A DNA stretch of 64,000 nt, from assembly GCF_000284595.1 (NCBI RefSeq), contig NC_017671.1:186001-250000 (forward strand), written 5' to 3'. How positions within the stretch are numbered: the first letter of the stretch is position 1; the number at the start of each line of letters is the position of its first letter. The translations under genes and the position numbers were made by a program. Below are positions 19,537-29,033 of this stretch, piece by piece. The notes beneath the pieces were generated by a model, which was not told the DNA's origin, did no database searches, and saw only the letters and a list, made by a program, of their open reading frames with translations. Source of the DNA: Stenotrophomonas maltophilia D457. Lineage in GTDB: Bacteria; Pseudomonadota; Gammaproteobacteria; Xanthomonadales; Xanthomonadaceae.

Positions 19537-20382
19537 GAGCGTGTTCAAAGTCTTTTGAGCAAGAGCACCAAGAATGCCAAGTGGACGAACTGCAGGCTGG
19601 TGTTGAGCCATCGCTCGCAGTTCTTCCACAGCCTCCTGTTCTTGTCCAGCCAGGCAAAGCTGCGTTCCACGACCCAGCGCTTGGGCATCACTTTGAAAGT
19701 GTGAAGCTCGCTTCTCTTGGCGATCTGCACCGTCACATGCCCTCCCAGAATCTGCTGCACGCCTTGCGCGAACGGCCGACCGATGTAGCCTGCATCGCAC
19801 AGCAGGCTTTGTAGCCGGCTCAACCGGGGCTTGCAGCGCTGTAGCGCCTGCAGTGCGCCTTTGCGGTCCGTCACCTCGGCCGTGGTCACCGCTATCGCAT
19901 GCGGCAATCCCTGGGTGTCCACCGCGATGTGGCGCTTGATGCCCGAGACCTTCTTGCCTGCGTCATAGCCCTTCAAGCCCGCCGTGTCCGTGTTCTTCAC
20001 GCTCTGCGCGTCCACGATCAAGAGCGTGCTGCAGGCGTTGCGCCCCAGTTTCTCGCGGGCCGCGCCAACCTGATTTTTTTAATGCCTGCTCCAGCAGGCT
20101 GCCACCCTCGCGTGGCTCGCTCCAGATGGCAAAGTACGAGTGCACGGTGCGCCATTTGGGAAAGTCGCTGGGCAGTGCCCGCCACTGACAGCCCGTGCGC
20201 AGCAGGTACAGCACGGCGCAGAACACCTCGTACAGCTCCACTTTGCGTGGGGCAGTCTTTCTGCGCGCACTCTCCAGCAATGGCCGGATCACCTCGAACT
20301 GCTCGCGCTTGATGTCGCTGGGGTAGCCTTTTCTCACCCAGCGAGCTTCTCACATCAAGAGGGCGAGACTTTGAACACGTTC
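19537..20382 (-). mobile_element. IS5-family insertion sequence, IS1031-like, 846 bp
   Basis: Ends are GAGCGTGTTCAAAGTCT on the left and, inverted, GAACGTGTTCAAAGTCT on the right (16 of 17 identical). The element carries one IS5-type transposase split into two frames on the minus strand and is flanked by TCA duplications. Length, terminal GAG and 3-bp TNA target agree with the IS1031 group. The right target copy is the stop codon of the adjacent response regulator gene. Confidence 0.88.
19545..20337 (-). pseudogene. IS5-family transposase, split by a frameshift
   Basis: The N-terminal frame (20337 to about 20060, GTG start, MRKGYPSDIKREQFEVI) runs to EQALKKS. The rest continues in another frame from about 20070 to the stop at 19545, with KGYDAGKKVSGIKRHIAVD and the C-terminal VVERSFAWLDKNRRL holding the catalytic Glu. 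The two are joined by moving +1 just after an A7 run (20074-20080); the simplest reading is one extra G in the bases complementary to 20069-20070. A -1 slip on the A7 run leads to a short wrong frame, so programmed -1 frameshifting does not restore it. Probably inactive. Confidence 0.75.
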
Positions 20383-21021
20383 TCAGATCTTGCCGTCACG
20401 CAGGTAGTCGAACAATTCGGCGTCGCCCTTCAGCCCCAGCTTGAGCATGGCGTCGCCCTTCTGCCGGCTGATGGTGCTGACGCTCTTGTGCAGCTGCAGC
20501 GAAATCTCCTTCACCGTCATGCCGGTGCCGAGCAGTCGCAGCACCTCCACTTCGCGTGGTGACAACGGCTTGCCGTCGCCCTCGCGCATGCGCCAGCTGC
20601 CGGCCGCGTCCACCCGCTCGCGCAGGCTGCGGCTGATGTAGGGCTGGCCGCGGTACACCGACTGGATGGCCTGCGGCAGCTCGTCCATTGACGAACTCTT
20701 GTCGACCAGACCGAGCACGCCACTGTCGAGCACCATGCGCAGGATCGCCAGGTTGCTGGAGACGCTGAGCATCAGCACCGGCAGGTCCGGATGCCGGCGG
20801 CGGATCATGCCGATCATGGCGAAGCCATCGGCCTGCGGGCTGCCCGGCATGGAGTAGTCGGTGACCAGCAGGTCACAGGGCTGGTTGGCGAGCAGGGTCA
20901 TCAGCGCCTGCGCGCTGTCGGCCTCGCCGACTACGCGGCCCACGCCGCTCGACTCGATGACGGCGCGGGTACCGATGCGGACCACCGGGTGATCGTCTGC
21001 GATGATGATGCGCAAGCTCAT
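20383..21021 (-). CDS. NarL/FixJ-type response regulator
   Basis: 212 residues: receiver domain (IIIADDHPVVRIGTRAVIE, phospho-acceptor Asp in LLVTDYSMPG near residue 55, Lys in VDKSS) and a LuxR-type helix-turn-helix (LSPREVEVLRLLGTGMTVKEISLQLHKSVSTISRQK). Similar to RcsB/BvgA-type regulators. It is divergent from the hybrid kinase gene (75-nt gap), its likely phosphate donor through the Hpt domain. The TGA stop is exactly the 3-bp duplication made by the neighbouring IS, so the insertion left the protein whole. Confidence 0.9.
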   Translation of the reverse strand: MSLRIIIADDHPVVRIGTRAVIESSGVGRVVGEADSAQALMTLLANQPCDLLVTDYSMPGSPQADGFAMIGMIRRRHPDLPVLMLSVSSNLAILRMVLDSGVLGLVDKSSSMDELPQAIQSVYRGQPYISRSLRERVDAAGSWRMREGDGKPLSPREVEVLRLLGTGMTVKEISLQLHKSVSTISRQKGDAMLKLGLKGDAELFDYLRDGKI

Positions 21022-21096
21022 GCTCTAGTATGGCCATCGGGCACGCCGGGCCGCGACCATCGCGGTCCCTGGCAGGATTCTAGGAGATCGACGCAG

Positions 21097-24000
21097 ATGC
21101 GTAGGTGGGCTGTTCGCGGGCTGCTCCTGCTGCTGGCGGTGCTGGCCCTGCCCGTGGCCCAGGCACAGCCGGCCCCTGGGCTGCTGCCGCTCAGCCCGTT
21201 GCAGCGCGAATACCTGGTGGCGCATCCGACCATCGTTGTCGGGCAGTATGACAGCGGTTGGCCGCCCTTCGAGTCCCTCCGTGACGGCCAGCAGGTCGGT
21301 CTGGGACCGGACTACCTGTCGCATCTTGCACGCCAGCTCGGCATGAAGGTCGAGGCGCGCCGCTATCCGGACTGGACATCCGTGCTGGATGCGGCATGTC
21401 GTGGCGAGATCGACGTGGTGATGAATGTCGGCCTCAGTGCCGACCGCACCCGCTGCATGGTCTATACCGCGGCCTACAGCGAAGCGCCGCTGGCCCTGGT
21501 GGGCCGGCCGGACGACCTGCGTGCCTCCGACATGCCCGACCTGGAGGGTCTGCGGGTGGTGATCGAGCAGGATTTCCTGACCGGTCCGCAGGTGCGCGCC
21601 CGATTCCCGCGTGCCCGCCAGCTTGTCGTAAACGACACGTTGAGCGCATTGCAGATGGTCAGAGACGACAAGGCCGACGTCTACATCGGCAATGCCTTTG
21701 TCGCCACCGAGCTGATTGCGAGCCGGCGCCTGCAGGGCGTGGCGCTGTTGCGGCCCAGCGACCTGCCCCCTGAACGGCTGCACTTCGGCATTCCCAACAG
21801 CAAGCAACCCCTGGCTGAAGCCCTGGACCTGGCGCTGGCGGCCACCAGCCAGGCCCAGCGTGATGCCCTCGCACAACGATGGCTGCCACCGCCGCACTGG
21901 TCGGCATCGGCGCAGCTGGCGCTGAGCCAGGCCGAGAAGCGCGTGCTGGAGCGGCCGTTGAAGATCGGTTTCGCCCCGAATGCCGCGCCACTGTCGTTCA
22001 CCGGCGAGGATGGCCGGCCCAGCGGGCTGGCCAGCGAATACCTGCAGCGCCTGATGCAGGCCGGTGCCAACCTGCAGGTCGAGGACAGCCACGACTGGTA
22101 CGAGGTGCGCGAGAAGGCCCGCCGCGGTGAGCTGCAGGCGGTGATGGGCATTCCTGTCGATTCACGGTACCTGGGCCCGGACTGGGTGTTCAGCCAGCCC
22201 TTCATCAGCGTGCCGAACGTGATTGTGGTCAGGAGCGATGGCGAGTCGCTGCTGGGCCTGGCTGACCTGCAGGGCAAGCGCGTGCTGCTGTCCGACCCGG
22301 AGCGTGTGCGCGGCTACGTGCTGCAGCAGGCACCGCAGGCGCGGATCATCGCTGCACGCAGCGCCGAACAGTCGCTGCAGCGCCTGCTCGCTGGCGACGC
22401 CGATGCGTACATTGGCAACCTTGCCGTGGTCGATCACCTGCTGCGCAGCCGTTTCCCGGGGCGGCTGCAGGTGGCGGCACCGGCCGGCTTCAACGACCAG
22501 CTGGTGCTGGCTGTGGACCGCCGCCACGCGGCACTGGCTACCACCTTCGATCGCCTGCTGCTGCAGATGACCCCACGCAAGCGCGAGGCCCTGCGCAATG
22601 CCTGGCTGGGGGTGGAGTACCGCAACGGTGTCGACTGGAACAAGGTGCTGCGGTGGGGCGTGCCGGTGCTGCTGGTGCTGCTGACCGCGCTGCTGGTACA
22701 TGGCGTCGGCCATTGGCGGCTGCGCCGCGAGGTGGCAGGACGTCGCCAGCTGGAGCAGCGTCTGGCCGAGGTGACCGACAACCTGCCTGCAGTGGTCTAT
22801 CAGGCGCGTCGCGGCGCCGATGGCGCGCTCAGCTTCCCGTTCATCGCCGGTGACCTGCCTGCGTTGTTCGGCATTACACGGCAGCAGGCCGAACAGGATG
22901 CGAGGGTGTTGCTGGAACGCATCGAGGAAGAGGACCGCGCGCACATCCTGCACTCCATCGAGCAGGCCGCGCGCCAGTTCGCCCCATTGATCCTGGAGTT
23001 CCGCCTGCGCAGCGATGGGGAGGGCGTGCGCTGGGTGCGCAGCCAGGCCCACCCCTATGCCGCCGAAGAGGGCGCGGTGATCTGGAGCGGTTACTGGGTG
23101 GACGTGAGCGAAGCGCGGATGCAGGCCGATGCCCTGGCGGCGGCGAAGGCGGACGCCGAGCAGGCCGCCGAGGCCAAATCGCGCTTCCTGGCCACGATGA
23201 GCCATGAGATCCGCACGCCGATGAGTGGCGTGCTGGGGATGCTGGAGGTGCTGGCGCACTCACCGCTGGACAGCGAACAGCAGCGCATCCTCGGCGTTAT
23301 CGAGGATTCGGCCCAGATGCTGCGGCAGATCCTCGATGACATCCTCGATTACTCGCGGCTGGAAGCAGGGGCGTTGCGCCTGGAACCGGTGCCGCAACCG
23401 CTGCGGCCCCTGCTGGAGAGCGTGTGCCGCCTGCTGTCGGCCCAGGCCAGCGCGCGTGGCCTGGCGCTGCACGTGCAGATCGATCCCGAGCTGGCGCCGG
23501 CCCACGAAGTGGACGGCGTGCGGCTGCGTCAGATCGTGTTCAACCTGCTCAGCAATGCCATCAAGTTCACCGCACAGGGCGAGGTGCGCCTGCAGCTGGA
23601 GGTGCTGGGGCCGACCAGCGAAGACGGCGTGCAACCGCTGTGCCTGAGCGTTACCGACACCGGCATCGGCATCGCACCAGAACAACTGCAGCACCTGTTC
23701 GCGCCCTTTACGCAGGCCGGTGCCTACATCCAGCGTGACCACGGCGGCACTGGCCTGGGCTTGAGCATCTGCCAGCGACTGGTGCAGATGATGCAGGGCG
23801 AATTGACCCTGCACAGCACGCTGGGCGAAGGAACCCGCGCCGAAGTGCGGGTATCGCTGGTGGAGGCCGGCAGCGAGGACGCGGCGGCACTGCTGGCCGA
23901 GCAGGACCAGTCCGCGCTGCTGCCCGCCGCGCTGCGCCAGGCGCGGGTGCTGGTGATCGAGGACCACCCGACCAACCAGGCGATGATGGCGTGGCGGCTG

Positions 24001-24696
24001 CAGCAGCTGGGCGTGCCCCATGTGCTGCTGGGCGATGGCCAGCAGGCGCTGGATCGCCTGTCGTCGGAGAGCTTCGACCTGGTGATCACCGACTGCCGCA
24101 TGCCGGTACTCGATGGATTTGGCTTCACCCGCCTGCTGCGCGAACGCGAGGGCCGTACCGGCCAGCCGCGGCTGACGGTGCTGGCGCTGACCGCCAGCGT
24201 GCTGGACGACGATGCGCGCCGCTGCCGCGAGGCCGGCATGGACGAGGTACTGGCCAAGCCGCTGTCGCTGGCCACGCTGCGTGCGGCGCTGCTGCGCTGG
24301 CTGCCGCAGGCCCAGGGCCAGTCGTTCGAGCTGCCGGTGCCGGAGGTTGCCGCCGACGACGGTGAAGCATTGCCTGATTTGGCCACCCTGCAGCAGCGCT
24401 TCGGCTCGCGCGTGGTGGCCGAGCAGCTGCGCGACAGCCTGTTGCAGGCCAGCGAGGGTGACCTGGCCGCCGTGCAGCGTGCCGTGCAGGCTGGCGACCG
24501 CCAGGCTGCGGCGCTGCACCTGCATCGCCAGGCCGGCGGGCTCGGGGCGATCGGGGCCACGGCACTGGCCCAGCAGGCCAATGCCCTGGTCGAGCGCCTG
24601 CAGGATGCGGCAGAGGCCGATACGGCGCCGTTGTTCGCCACCGTAACGACGTTCGTGGCGCGGCTGCAGCAACAGCTGCAGCGCCTGGCTCACTGA
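21097..24696 (+). CDS. BvgS/EvgS-like hybrid sensor histidine kinase
   Basis: 1,199 residues. Signal peptide (LLLLLAVLALPVAQAQ), then two periplasmic solute-binding (Venus flytrap) domains, about 45-265 and 285-505, the first with WPPFESLRDGQQVGLGPDYL. A membrane span follows near 520-545, then a PAS-like domain (570-680), HisKA with His703 in FLATMSHEIRTPMSG, HATPase with DTGIGIAPEQLQHLFAPFTQ and GTGLGLSIC, a receiver with Asp999 (VITDCRMPVLDG) and an Hpt domain with His1143 (LHLHRQAGGLGAIGA). The start at 21097 begins the signal peptide and has GGAGA upstream. Its 3' end overlaps the cytochrome gene by 7 nt. Confidence 0.93.
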   Translation: MRRWAVRGLLLLLAVLALPVAQAQPAPGLLPLSPLQREYLVAHPTIVVGQYDSGWPPFESLRDGQQVGLGPDYLSHLARQLGMKVEARRYPDWTSVLDAACRGEIDVVMNVGLSADRTRCMVYTAAYSEAPLALVGRPDDLRASDMPDLEGLRVVIEQDFLTGPQVRARFPRARQLVVNDTLSALQMVRDDKADVYIGNAFVATELIASRRLQGVALLRPSDLPPERLHFGIPNSKQPLAEALDLALAATSQAQRDALAQRWLPPPHWSASAQLALSQAEKRVLERPLKIGFAPNAAPLSFTGEDGRPSGLASEYLQRLMQAGANLQVEDSHDWYEVREKARRGELQAVMGIPVDSRYLGPDWVFSQPFISVPNVIVVRSDGESLLGLADLQGKRVLLSDPERVRGYVLQQAPQARIIAARSAEQSLQRLLAGDADAYIGNLAVVDHLLRSRFPGRLQVAAPAGFNDQLVLAVDRRHAALATTFDRLLLQMTPRKREALRNAWLGVEYRNGVDWNKVLRWGVPVLLVLLTALLVHGVGHWRLRREVAGRRQLEQRLAEVTDNLPAVVYQARRGADGALSFPFIAGDLPALFGITRQQAEQDARVLLERIEEEDRAHILHSIEQAARQFAPLILEFRLRSDGEGVRWVRSQAHPYAAEEGAVIWSGYWVDVSEARMQADALAAAKADAEQAAEAKSRFLATMSHEIRTPMSGVLGMLEVLAHSPLDSEQQRILGVIEDSAQMLRQILDDILDYSRLEAGALRLEPVPQPLRPLLESVCRLLSAQASARGLALHVQIDPELAPAHEVDGVRLRQIVFNLLSNAIKFTAQGEVRLQLEVLGPTSEDGVQPLCLSVTDTGIGIAPEQLQHLFAPFTQAGAYIQRDHGGTGLGLSICQRLVQMMQGELTLHSTLGEGTRAEVRVSLVEAGSEDAAALLAEQDQSALLPAALRQARVLVIEDHPTNQAMMAWRLQQLGVPHVLLGDGQQALDRLSSESFDLVITDCRMPVLDGFGFTRLLREREGRTGQPRLTVLALTASVLDDDARRCREAGMDEVLAKPLSLATLRAALLRWLPQAQGQSFELPVPEVAADDGEALPDLATLQQRFGSRVVAEQLRDSLLQASEGDLAAVQRAVQAGDRQAAALHLHRQAGGLGAIGATALAQQANALVERLQDAAEADTAPLFATVTTFVARLQQQLQRLAH

Positions 24697-25091
24697 GCCG
24701 ACTGCTGCTGCAGGTAGGCGATCACCAGGGCGCGGCGTTCTGCGCTGGGGAAGGCGTTGTACATGCGGGTGCCCGGCACCAGGTGCGTGGGTGACTGCAG
24801 GAAGGTATCCAGCGTCTGTGCGGTCCAGGTGATGTCGGCGCGGCGCATGCCGTCGGAATACCCATAGTCGGGCAGGCTGCCGGCGCGGCGGCCGATCACG
24901 CCGTGCAGGTTGGGTCCGAAGCGGTGGATGCCACCGGGCTGCACGGTGTGGCAGCCGGCACACAGTTCGAACGCGCGCTGCATGGCCTGCTGCCGGGCCT
25001 GTTCGGGCGTGGCCGGCACCGCGGGCGGGCGCTGGCAGGCCGTGGCAAGCAGGGCCACGGCAACGGCGGTGAGCAGGCGGCAGGCACGCAT
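24690..25091 (-). CDS. Lipoprotein c-type cytochrome
   Basis: 133 residues with a lipoprotein signal (VALLATAC, Cys19) and one haem c motif, CAGCH, in AFELCAGCHTVQPGG. The later Met in VPGTRMYNAF is a plausible axial ligand, as in class I cytochromes (FGPNLHGVIGRRAG fits). It should sit in the inner membrane facing the periplasm. The gene converges on the sensor kinase with a 7-nt overlap and no visible terminator, so transcripts probably overlap. Confidence 0.85.
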   Translation of the reverse strand: MRACRLLTAVAVALLATACQRPPAVPATPEQARQQAMQRAFELCAGCHTVQPGGIHRFGPNLHGVIGRRAGSLPDYGYSDGMRRADITWTAQTLDTFLQSPTHLVPGTRMYNAFPSAERRALVIAYLQQQSAQ

Positions 25092-25156
25092 GGGTGGGCA
25101 GGATAGCGGTGCGGTGGAGCGGTCGGGCTGCGACACACGGTCGCAGCCCGGGGCGA

Positions 25157-26833
25157 TCACATGCCCGAGTAGTTCGGGCCGCCGCCGCCCTGCGGGGTCA
25201 CCCAGACGATGTTCTGGGTCGGATCCTTGATGTCGCAGGTCTTGCAGTGCACGCAGTTCTGCGCGTTGATCTGCAGGCGCGCATTGTCGGCTTCGCCAAC
25301 GAACTCGTACACACCGGCCGGGCAATAGCGGGCTTCCGGGCCTGCGTACTCGGCCAGGTTCACCTTCACCGGAATGCTGGGGTCCTTCAGCGTCAGGTGG
25401 CTGGGCTGGTTCTCGTCGTGGTTGGTGCTGCTCAGGAACACCGAGCTGAGGCGGTCGAAGGTCAGCACCCCATCCGGCTTCGGGTAGGCGATGCGGGTGT
25501 GCTTGGCGGCCGGTTCCAGGCAGGCATGATCCGGCTGCGTGCGGTGCAGGGTCCACGGCGGGTTGCGCACGCCCAGCTTCGGCAGCAGCCACTGCTCGAC
25601 GCCGGTCATCAGCGTGGCCACGGTCTGGCCCTTCTTGAACCACTGCTTGAAGTTCTTGGCCTGCTGCAGTTCGGTGAACAGCCAGCTGGCTTCGAACGCC
25701 TTCGGGTAGGCGCTCAGTTCATCGTGCTGGCGGTCGGCGGCCAGCGCGTCGAACGCGGCGTCGGCGCACAGCATGCCGGTCTTGATCGCGGCATGGCTGC
25801 CCTTGATGCGGCTGGCGTTGAGGTAGCCGGCCTCGCAGCCGACCAGTGCACCGCCCGGGAACACCGTCTTCGGCAGCGACAGCAGGCCACCGGCGGTGAT
25901 CGCACGCGCGCCGTAACCGATGCGGGTACCGCCTTCCAGATGCTTGCGGATGGACGGATGGGTCTTGAAGCGCTGGAACTCTTCGAATGGGCTCAGCCAC
26001 GGGTTCCTGTAGTCCAGGCCGACCACGTAGCCGATGGCGACCTTGCCGCCGTCGGCGTGGTACAGGAACGCGCCGCCGTAGGTGTCGCTGTCCAGCGGCC
26101 AGCCGGCGGCGTGAACCACCAGACCCGGCTCATGCCGGGACGGGTCGATCTGCCACAGCTCCTTGATGCCGATGCCGTAGGCCTGCGGGTCCTTGCCTTC
26201 GTCCAGCGTGTAACGCGCGATCAACTGGCGGCCGAGATGGCCGCGCGCGCCTTCGGCGAAGATCGTGTATTTCGCCTGCAGCGCCATGCCGCGCTCGAAC
26301 GCCGGGCCGATGCTGCCATCCTTCTCGATACCCATGTCGCCGGTGGCCACGCCGATCACTTCACCGTTGTCGCCGTACAGCACCTCGGCTGCGGCGAAGC
26401 CGGGGAAGATCGCCACTTCCAGCGCCTCGGCCTGCTGCGCCAGCCAGCGGGTCACTTCGCCCAGGCTGATGATGTAGTTGCCTTCGTTGTGGAAGCACTC
26501 CGGCAGCAGCGCGTTGGGCGTGCTGCGCGCGCCGGTTTCGCTGAGGAACAGGAATTCGTCACGGGTGACCTTCTGCTTCAGCGGTGCGCCGCGCTCGGCC
26601 CAGTCCGGGAACAGCTCGGTCAGCGCGCGCGGATCCATCACCGCACCAGACAGCACGTGCGCGCCTGGTTCGGACCCCTTCTCCAGCACGCACACCGACA
26701 ACTCGCGGCCGGCTTCGATCGCGCGCTGGCGCAGGCGGATCGCGGTGGCCAGGCCGGCGGGGCCGGCGCCGACGATCACCACGTCGAATTCCATTACTTC
26801 ACGCGGGGGCAGGGCGTTGGCTTCAGCGCTCAT
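25157..26833 (-). CDS. Electron transfer flavoprotein-ubiquinone oxidoreductase
   Basis: 558 residues. Passes electrons from reduced ETF, fed by acyl-CoA dehydrogenases, to ubiquinone. FAD-binding Rossmann motif FDVVIVGAGPAGLATAIRLRQ is at the N-terminus; the C-terminal iron-sulphur domain holds the four cluster Cys in RYCPAGVYEF and NCVHCKTCDIKDP. The start at 26833 gives MSAEANALPP; ATG 26842 is possible and neither has a strong ribosome site. Divergent from glutaryl-CoA dehydrogenase, whose electrons it would collect. Confidence 0.95.
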   Translation of the reverse strand: MSAEANALPPREVMEFDVVIVGAGPAGLATAIRLRQRAIEAGRELSVCVLEKGSEPGAHVLSGAVMDPRALTELFPDWAERGAPLKQKVTRDEFLFLSETGARSTPNALLPECFHNEGNYIISLGEVTRWLAQQAEALEVAIFPGFAAAEVLYGDNGEVIGVATGDMGIEKDGSIGPAFERGMALQAKYTIFAEGARGHLGRQLIARYTLDEGKDPQAYGIGIKELWQIDPSRHEPGLVVHAAGWPLDSDTYGGAFLYHADGGKVAIGYVVGLDYRNPWLSPFEEFQRFKTHPSIRKHLEGGTRIGYGARAITAGGLLSLPKTVFPGGALVGCEAGYLNASRIKGSHAAIKTGMLCADAAFDALAADRQHDELSAYPKAFEASWLFTELQQAKNFKQWFKKGQTVATLMTGVEQWLLPKLGVRNPPWTLHRTQPDHACLEPAAKHTRIAYPKPDGVLTFDRLSSVFLSSTNHDENQPSHLTLKDPSIPVKVNLAEYAGPEARYCPAGVYEFVGEADNARLQINAQNCVHCKTCDIKDPTQNIVWVTPQGGGGPNYSGM

Positions 26834-27081
26834 CGATTGCATGACTCGTGGGTAGGGCCGGCATCGGGGCCACCGGCGGTGCCTGGGAATCGCGCGTGCA
26901 GCCACGAGCGAAACGGTTGTTTGAATGTGTCAGGGTACCGGGCCGCGCGTGATCGAGCTAGATCGCCGATGTTCACGTCACGATTGCTGCGGTGCAGCGT
27001 AAGGCTGCGGCCCGGGTGGGTGCCGACCCTGGTCGGCACGCTCTGCCCGGATGACCGACAATGGCCGGGTCCTGACTGCGC
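26834..27081. other. Divergent promoter region with degenerate REP
   Basis: No gene seen. A GTGG-headed REP variant (stem GCCGACC/GGTCGGC) lies at 27016-27038 and a weaker GTAG-headed palindrome begins at 26852. The region must hold promoters for both flanking genes. Confidence 0.5.
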
Positions 27082-28254
27082 GTGAGTGCCATGGCTTTGC
27101 ATCCGTACGATCTGTTCGATGTCCGTTCCCTGCTCAATGAGGAAGAGCGCGCGGTGCAGGAGAGCGTCGCCCGCTTCACCAACGAGCGCGTGCTGCCGAT
27201 CATCGGCGATGCCTTCGACCAGGCCCGTTTCCCCTCTGAACTGGTGCCGGAGATCGCCTCGCTGGGCCTGCTGGGCGCCACCCTGCCGGCCGAATACGGC
27301 GGCGGTGATCTGGGTGCGGTCAGCTATGGCTTGATCTGCCAGGAGCTGGAGCGCGGCGATTCGGGCCTGCGCAGCTTCGTCTCGGTGCAGAGCTCGCTGT
27401 GCATGTACCCGATCTACGCTTACGGCAGCGAAGAACAGCGCCAACAGTGGCTGCCGGCGATGGCACGCGGCGAACTGATCGGCTGTTTCGGCCTGACCGA
27501 GGCGCACGGCGGTTCCGATCCGGCCAGCATGAAGACCCGCGCGGTGCGCGACGGCAGCGACTGGCGCATCAGCGGCAGCAAGATGTGGATCACCAGCGGC
27601 GCGGTGGCCGACCTGGCCATCGTCTGGGCGCAGACCGAGGACGGCATCCAGGGCTTCGTGCTGGAGAAGGGCATGGCCGGCTTCACCACGCAGGAGATCA
27701 AGCACAAGATGAGCCTGCGCGCGTCGCTGACCGGCGCGCTGTTCTTCGATGACGTGCGCGTGCCCGACAGCCATCGCCTGCCGAACGTGAAGGGCCTGAA
27801 GGGGCCGCTGGGCTGCCTGACCCAGGCCCGTTACGGCATCAGCTGGGGCCCGATCGGCGCGGCCATTGCCTGCCTGGATGAAGCGCTGGGCTATGCCAAG
27901 GAGCGCGTGCTGTTCGGCCGCCCGCTGGCGGCCACCCAGAGCGCGCAGATCAAGCTGGCCGAAATGGCCCGCCGCATCACCACCGCGCAGCTGCTGGCGC
28001 TGCAGCTGGGCCGCCTGAAGGAAGCCGGGCAGCTGCAGCCGCAGCAGGTCAGCCTGGCCAAATGGAACAACTGCCGCATGGCGATCGACATCGCCCGCGA
28101 ATGTCGCGATCTGCTGGGTGGGGCCGGCATCACCACCGAACACGTGGCGATCCGGCACGCGCTGAACCTCGAATCGGTGATCACCTATGAAGGCACCGAG
28201 ACCGTGCACCAGCTGGTGATCGGCCGCGAACTGACCGGCATCAACGCGTTCTGA
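27082..28254 (+). CDS. gcdH: Glutaryl-CoA dehydrogenase
   Basis: 390 residues. FAD enzyme converting glutaryl-CoA to crotonyl-CoA in lysine and tryptophan breakdown. Signature blocks are IGCFGLTEAHGGSDPASM (FAD binding), RISGSKMWITSGAVADL, and the C-terminal VITYEGTETVHQLVIGRELTG with the catalytic Glu in YEGTE. The pattern CFGLTE with GSDP is typical of GcdH rather than other acyl-CoA dehydrogenases. The start may be GTG 27082 or ATG 27091. It is divergent from ETF-ubiquinone oxidoreductase. Confidence 0.93.
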   Translation: MSAMALHPYDLFDVRSLLNEEERAVQESVARFTNERVLPIIGDAFDQARFPSELVPEIASLGLLGATLPAEYGGGDLGAVSYGLICQELERGDSGLRSFVSVQSSLCMYPIYAYGSEEQRQQWLPAMARGELIGCFGLTEAHGGSDPASMKTRAVRDGSDWRISGSKMWITSGAVADLAIVWAQTEDGIQGFVLEKGMAGFTTQEIKHKMSLRASLTGALFFDDVRVPDSHRLPNVKGLKGPLGCLTQARYGISWGPIGAAIACLDEALGYAKERVLFGRPLAATQSAQIKLAEMARRITTAQLLALQLGRLKEAGQLQPQQVSLAKWNNCRMAIDIARECRDLLGGAGITTEHVAIRHALNLESVITYEGTETVHQLVIGRELTGINAF

Positions 28255-28262
28255 GTGCACCG

Positions 28263-28285
28263 GTAGTGCCGGCCGCTGGCCGGCA
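28263..28285 (+). repeat. SMAG/REP element
   Basis: GTAG head followed by TGCCGGCC / GGCCGGCA palindrome, 8 nt after the gcdH stop; it may add 3' stability to that mRNA. Confidence 0.9.
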
Positions 28286-28336
28286 TTGCCGAGTACGGTG
28301 GGCGGCAACGGACGCCTATCCGGAGATGCAAACTGA

Positions 28337-28822
28337 ATGAAGAACAATTCCACTGTAAGACTGCTGTGCCTCCCGCTGCTCTTCCAAGCCTCCGTGCTGC
28401 AGATGGCGTGGGCAGGCAACAGGGACGATGCGGCATGGGCAGGCAGCTATTCGCAGGCGAGCGATCTGTGTACCGAACCGGGCAGCGGACGCAGTTGCCG
28501 CGATGGGTTGAGGGACAGCCTGTCGATTGTCGAAGAATCACTGGGCTATAGGGTTGAGCTGCACAGTACCCAGTCGATGCAGCACGTCTGCTCCTTCGTG
28601 CTGCATATGAAGCCAGAAGGCGGAAAACTGATTCATCAGTCCGAACTGGGCACAGTGGCTATCGAGAAACATGCAGGTGCGCTGAGAGTCTCATCCGGCG
28701 GGATCGACCCGACGGTGACGGGCTTGGGCATGTGCGGTGCGCATGCCGATATTGATGGTCTGGAGTTTTCTTCTGTCGGCAATCGCACGCGCCCCGGGCA
28801 ACGCAAGGGCGCCCACTCCTGA
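28337..28822 (+). CDS. Hypothetical secreted protein
   Basis: 161 residues. A signal peptide (LLCLPLLFQASVLQMAWA) is followed by a mature domain with four Cys (DLCTE, RSCRDG, HVCSF, GMCGAH), consistent with two disulphides. Segments such as SLSIVEESLGYRVELHS and HQSELGTVAIEKHAGALRVSSGG look like beta structure. No family recognised and no operon partner within 100 nt. The signal peptide and codon use support a real gene. Confidence 0.65.
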   Translation: MKNNSTVRLLCLPLLFQASVLQMAWAGNRDDAAWAGSYSQASDLCTEPGSGRSCRDGLRDSLSIVEESLGYRVELHSTQSMQHVCSFVLHMKPEGGKLIHQSELGTVAIEKHAGALRVSSGGIDPTVTGLGMCGAHADIDGLEFSSVGNRTRPGQRKGAHS

Positions 28823-28840
28823 TTGATCCAGGCGGAAGGC

Positions 28841-28863
28841 ATCCACGCATGGCGTGGATCTAC
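28841..28863 (-). repeat. SMAG/REP element
   Basis: Reads GTAG then ATCCACG, CC, ATGCGTGGAT on the minus strand. Confidence 0.88.
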
Positions 28864-29033
28864 TGCGCAGCTGTTGGGTCCGCCTTGAAGCGAGCCGAGC
28901 ACCGCAGGTCCGGTGGGGGCGAAGAGGCGCGGGTGTCTGAGCGCAGCGAGTTCCGCGCCGTCCCCCGGCGGGCCGAGGAGCGCAGGGTACCGGTGCGCAG
29001 CACCGGCTCGCGGATGGCGGCGCGTTTCTTTTG

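Noticed and set aside
20060..20085. Programmed -1 frameshift in the IS transposase at the A7 run
   Set aside because: A -1 slip leads to a short wrong frame; only a +1 or -2 shift joins the two halves, so a one-base insertion fits better.
25094..27085. Long plus-strand open frame opposite ETF-ubiquinone oxidoreductase
   Set aside because: Shadow frame; the opposite strand has FAD and iron-sulphur motifs.
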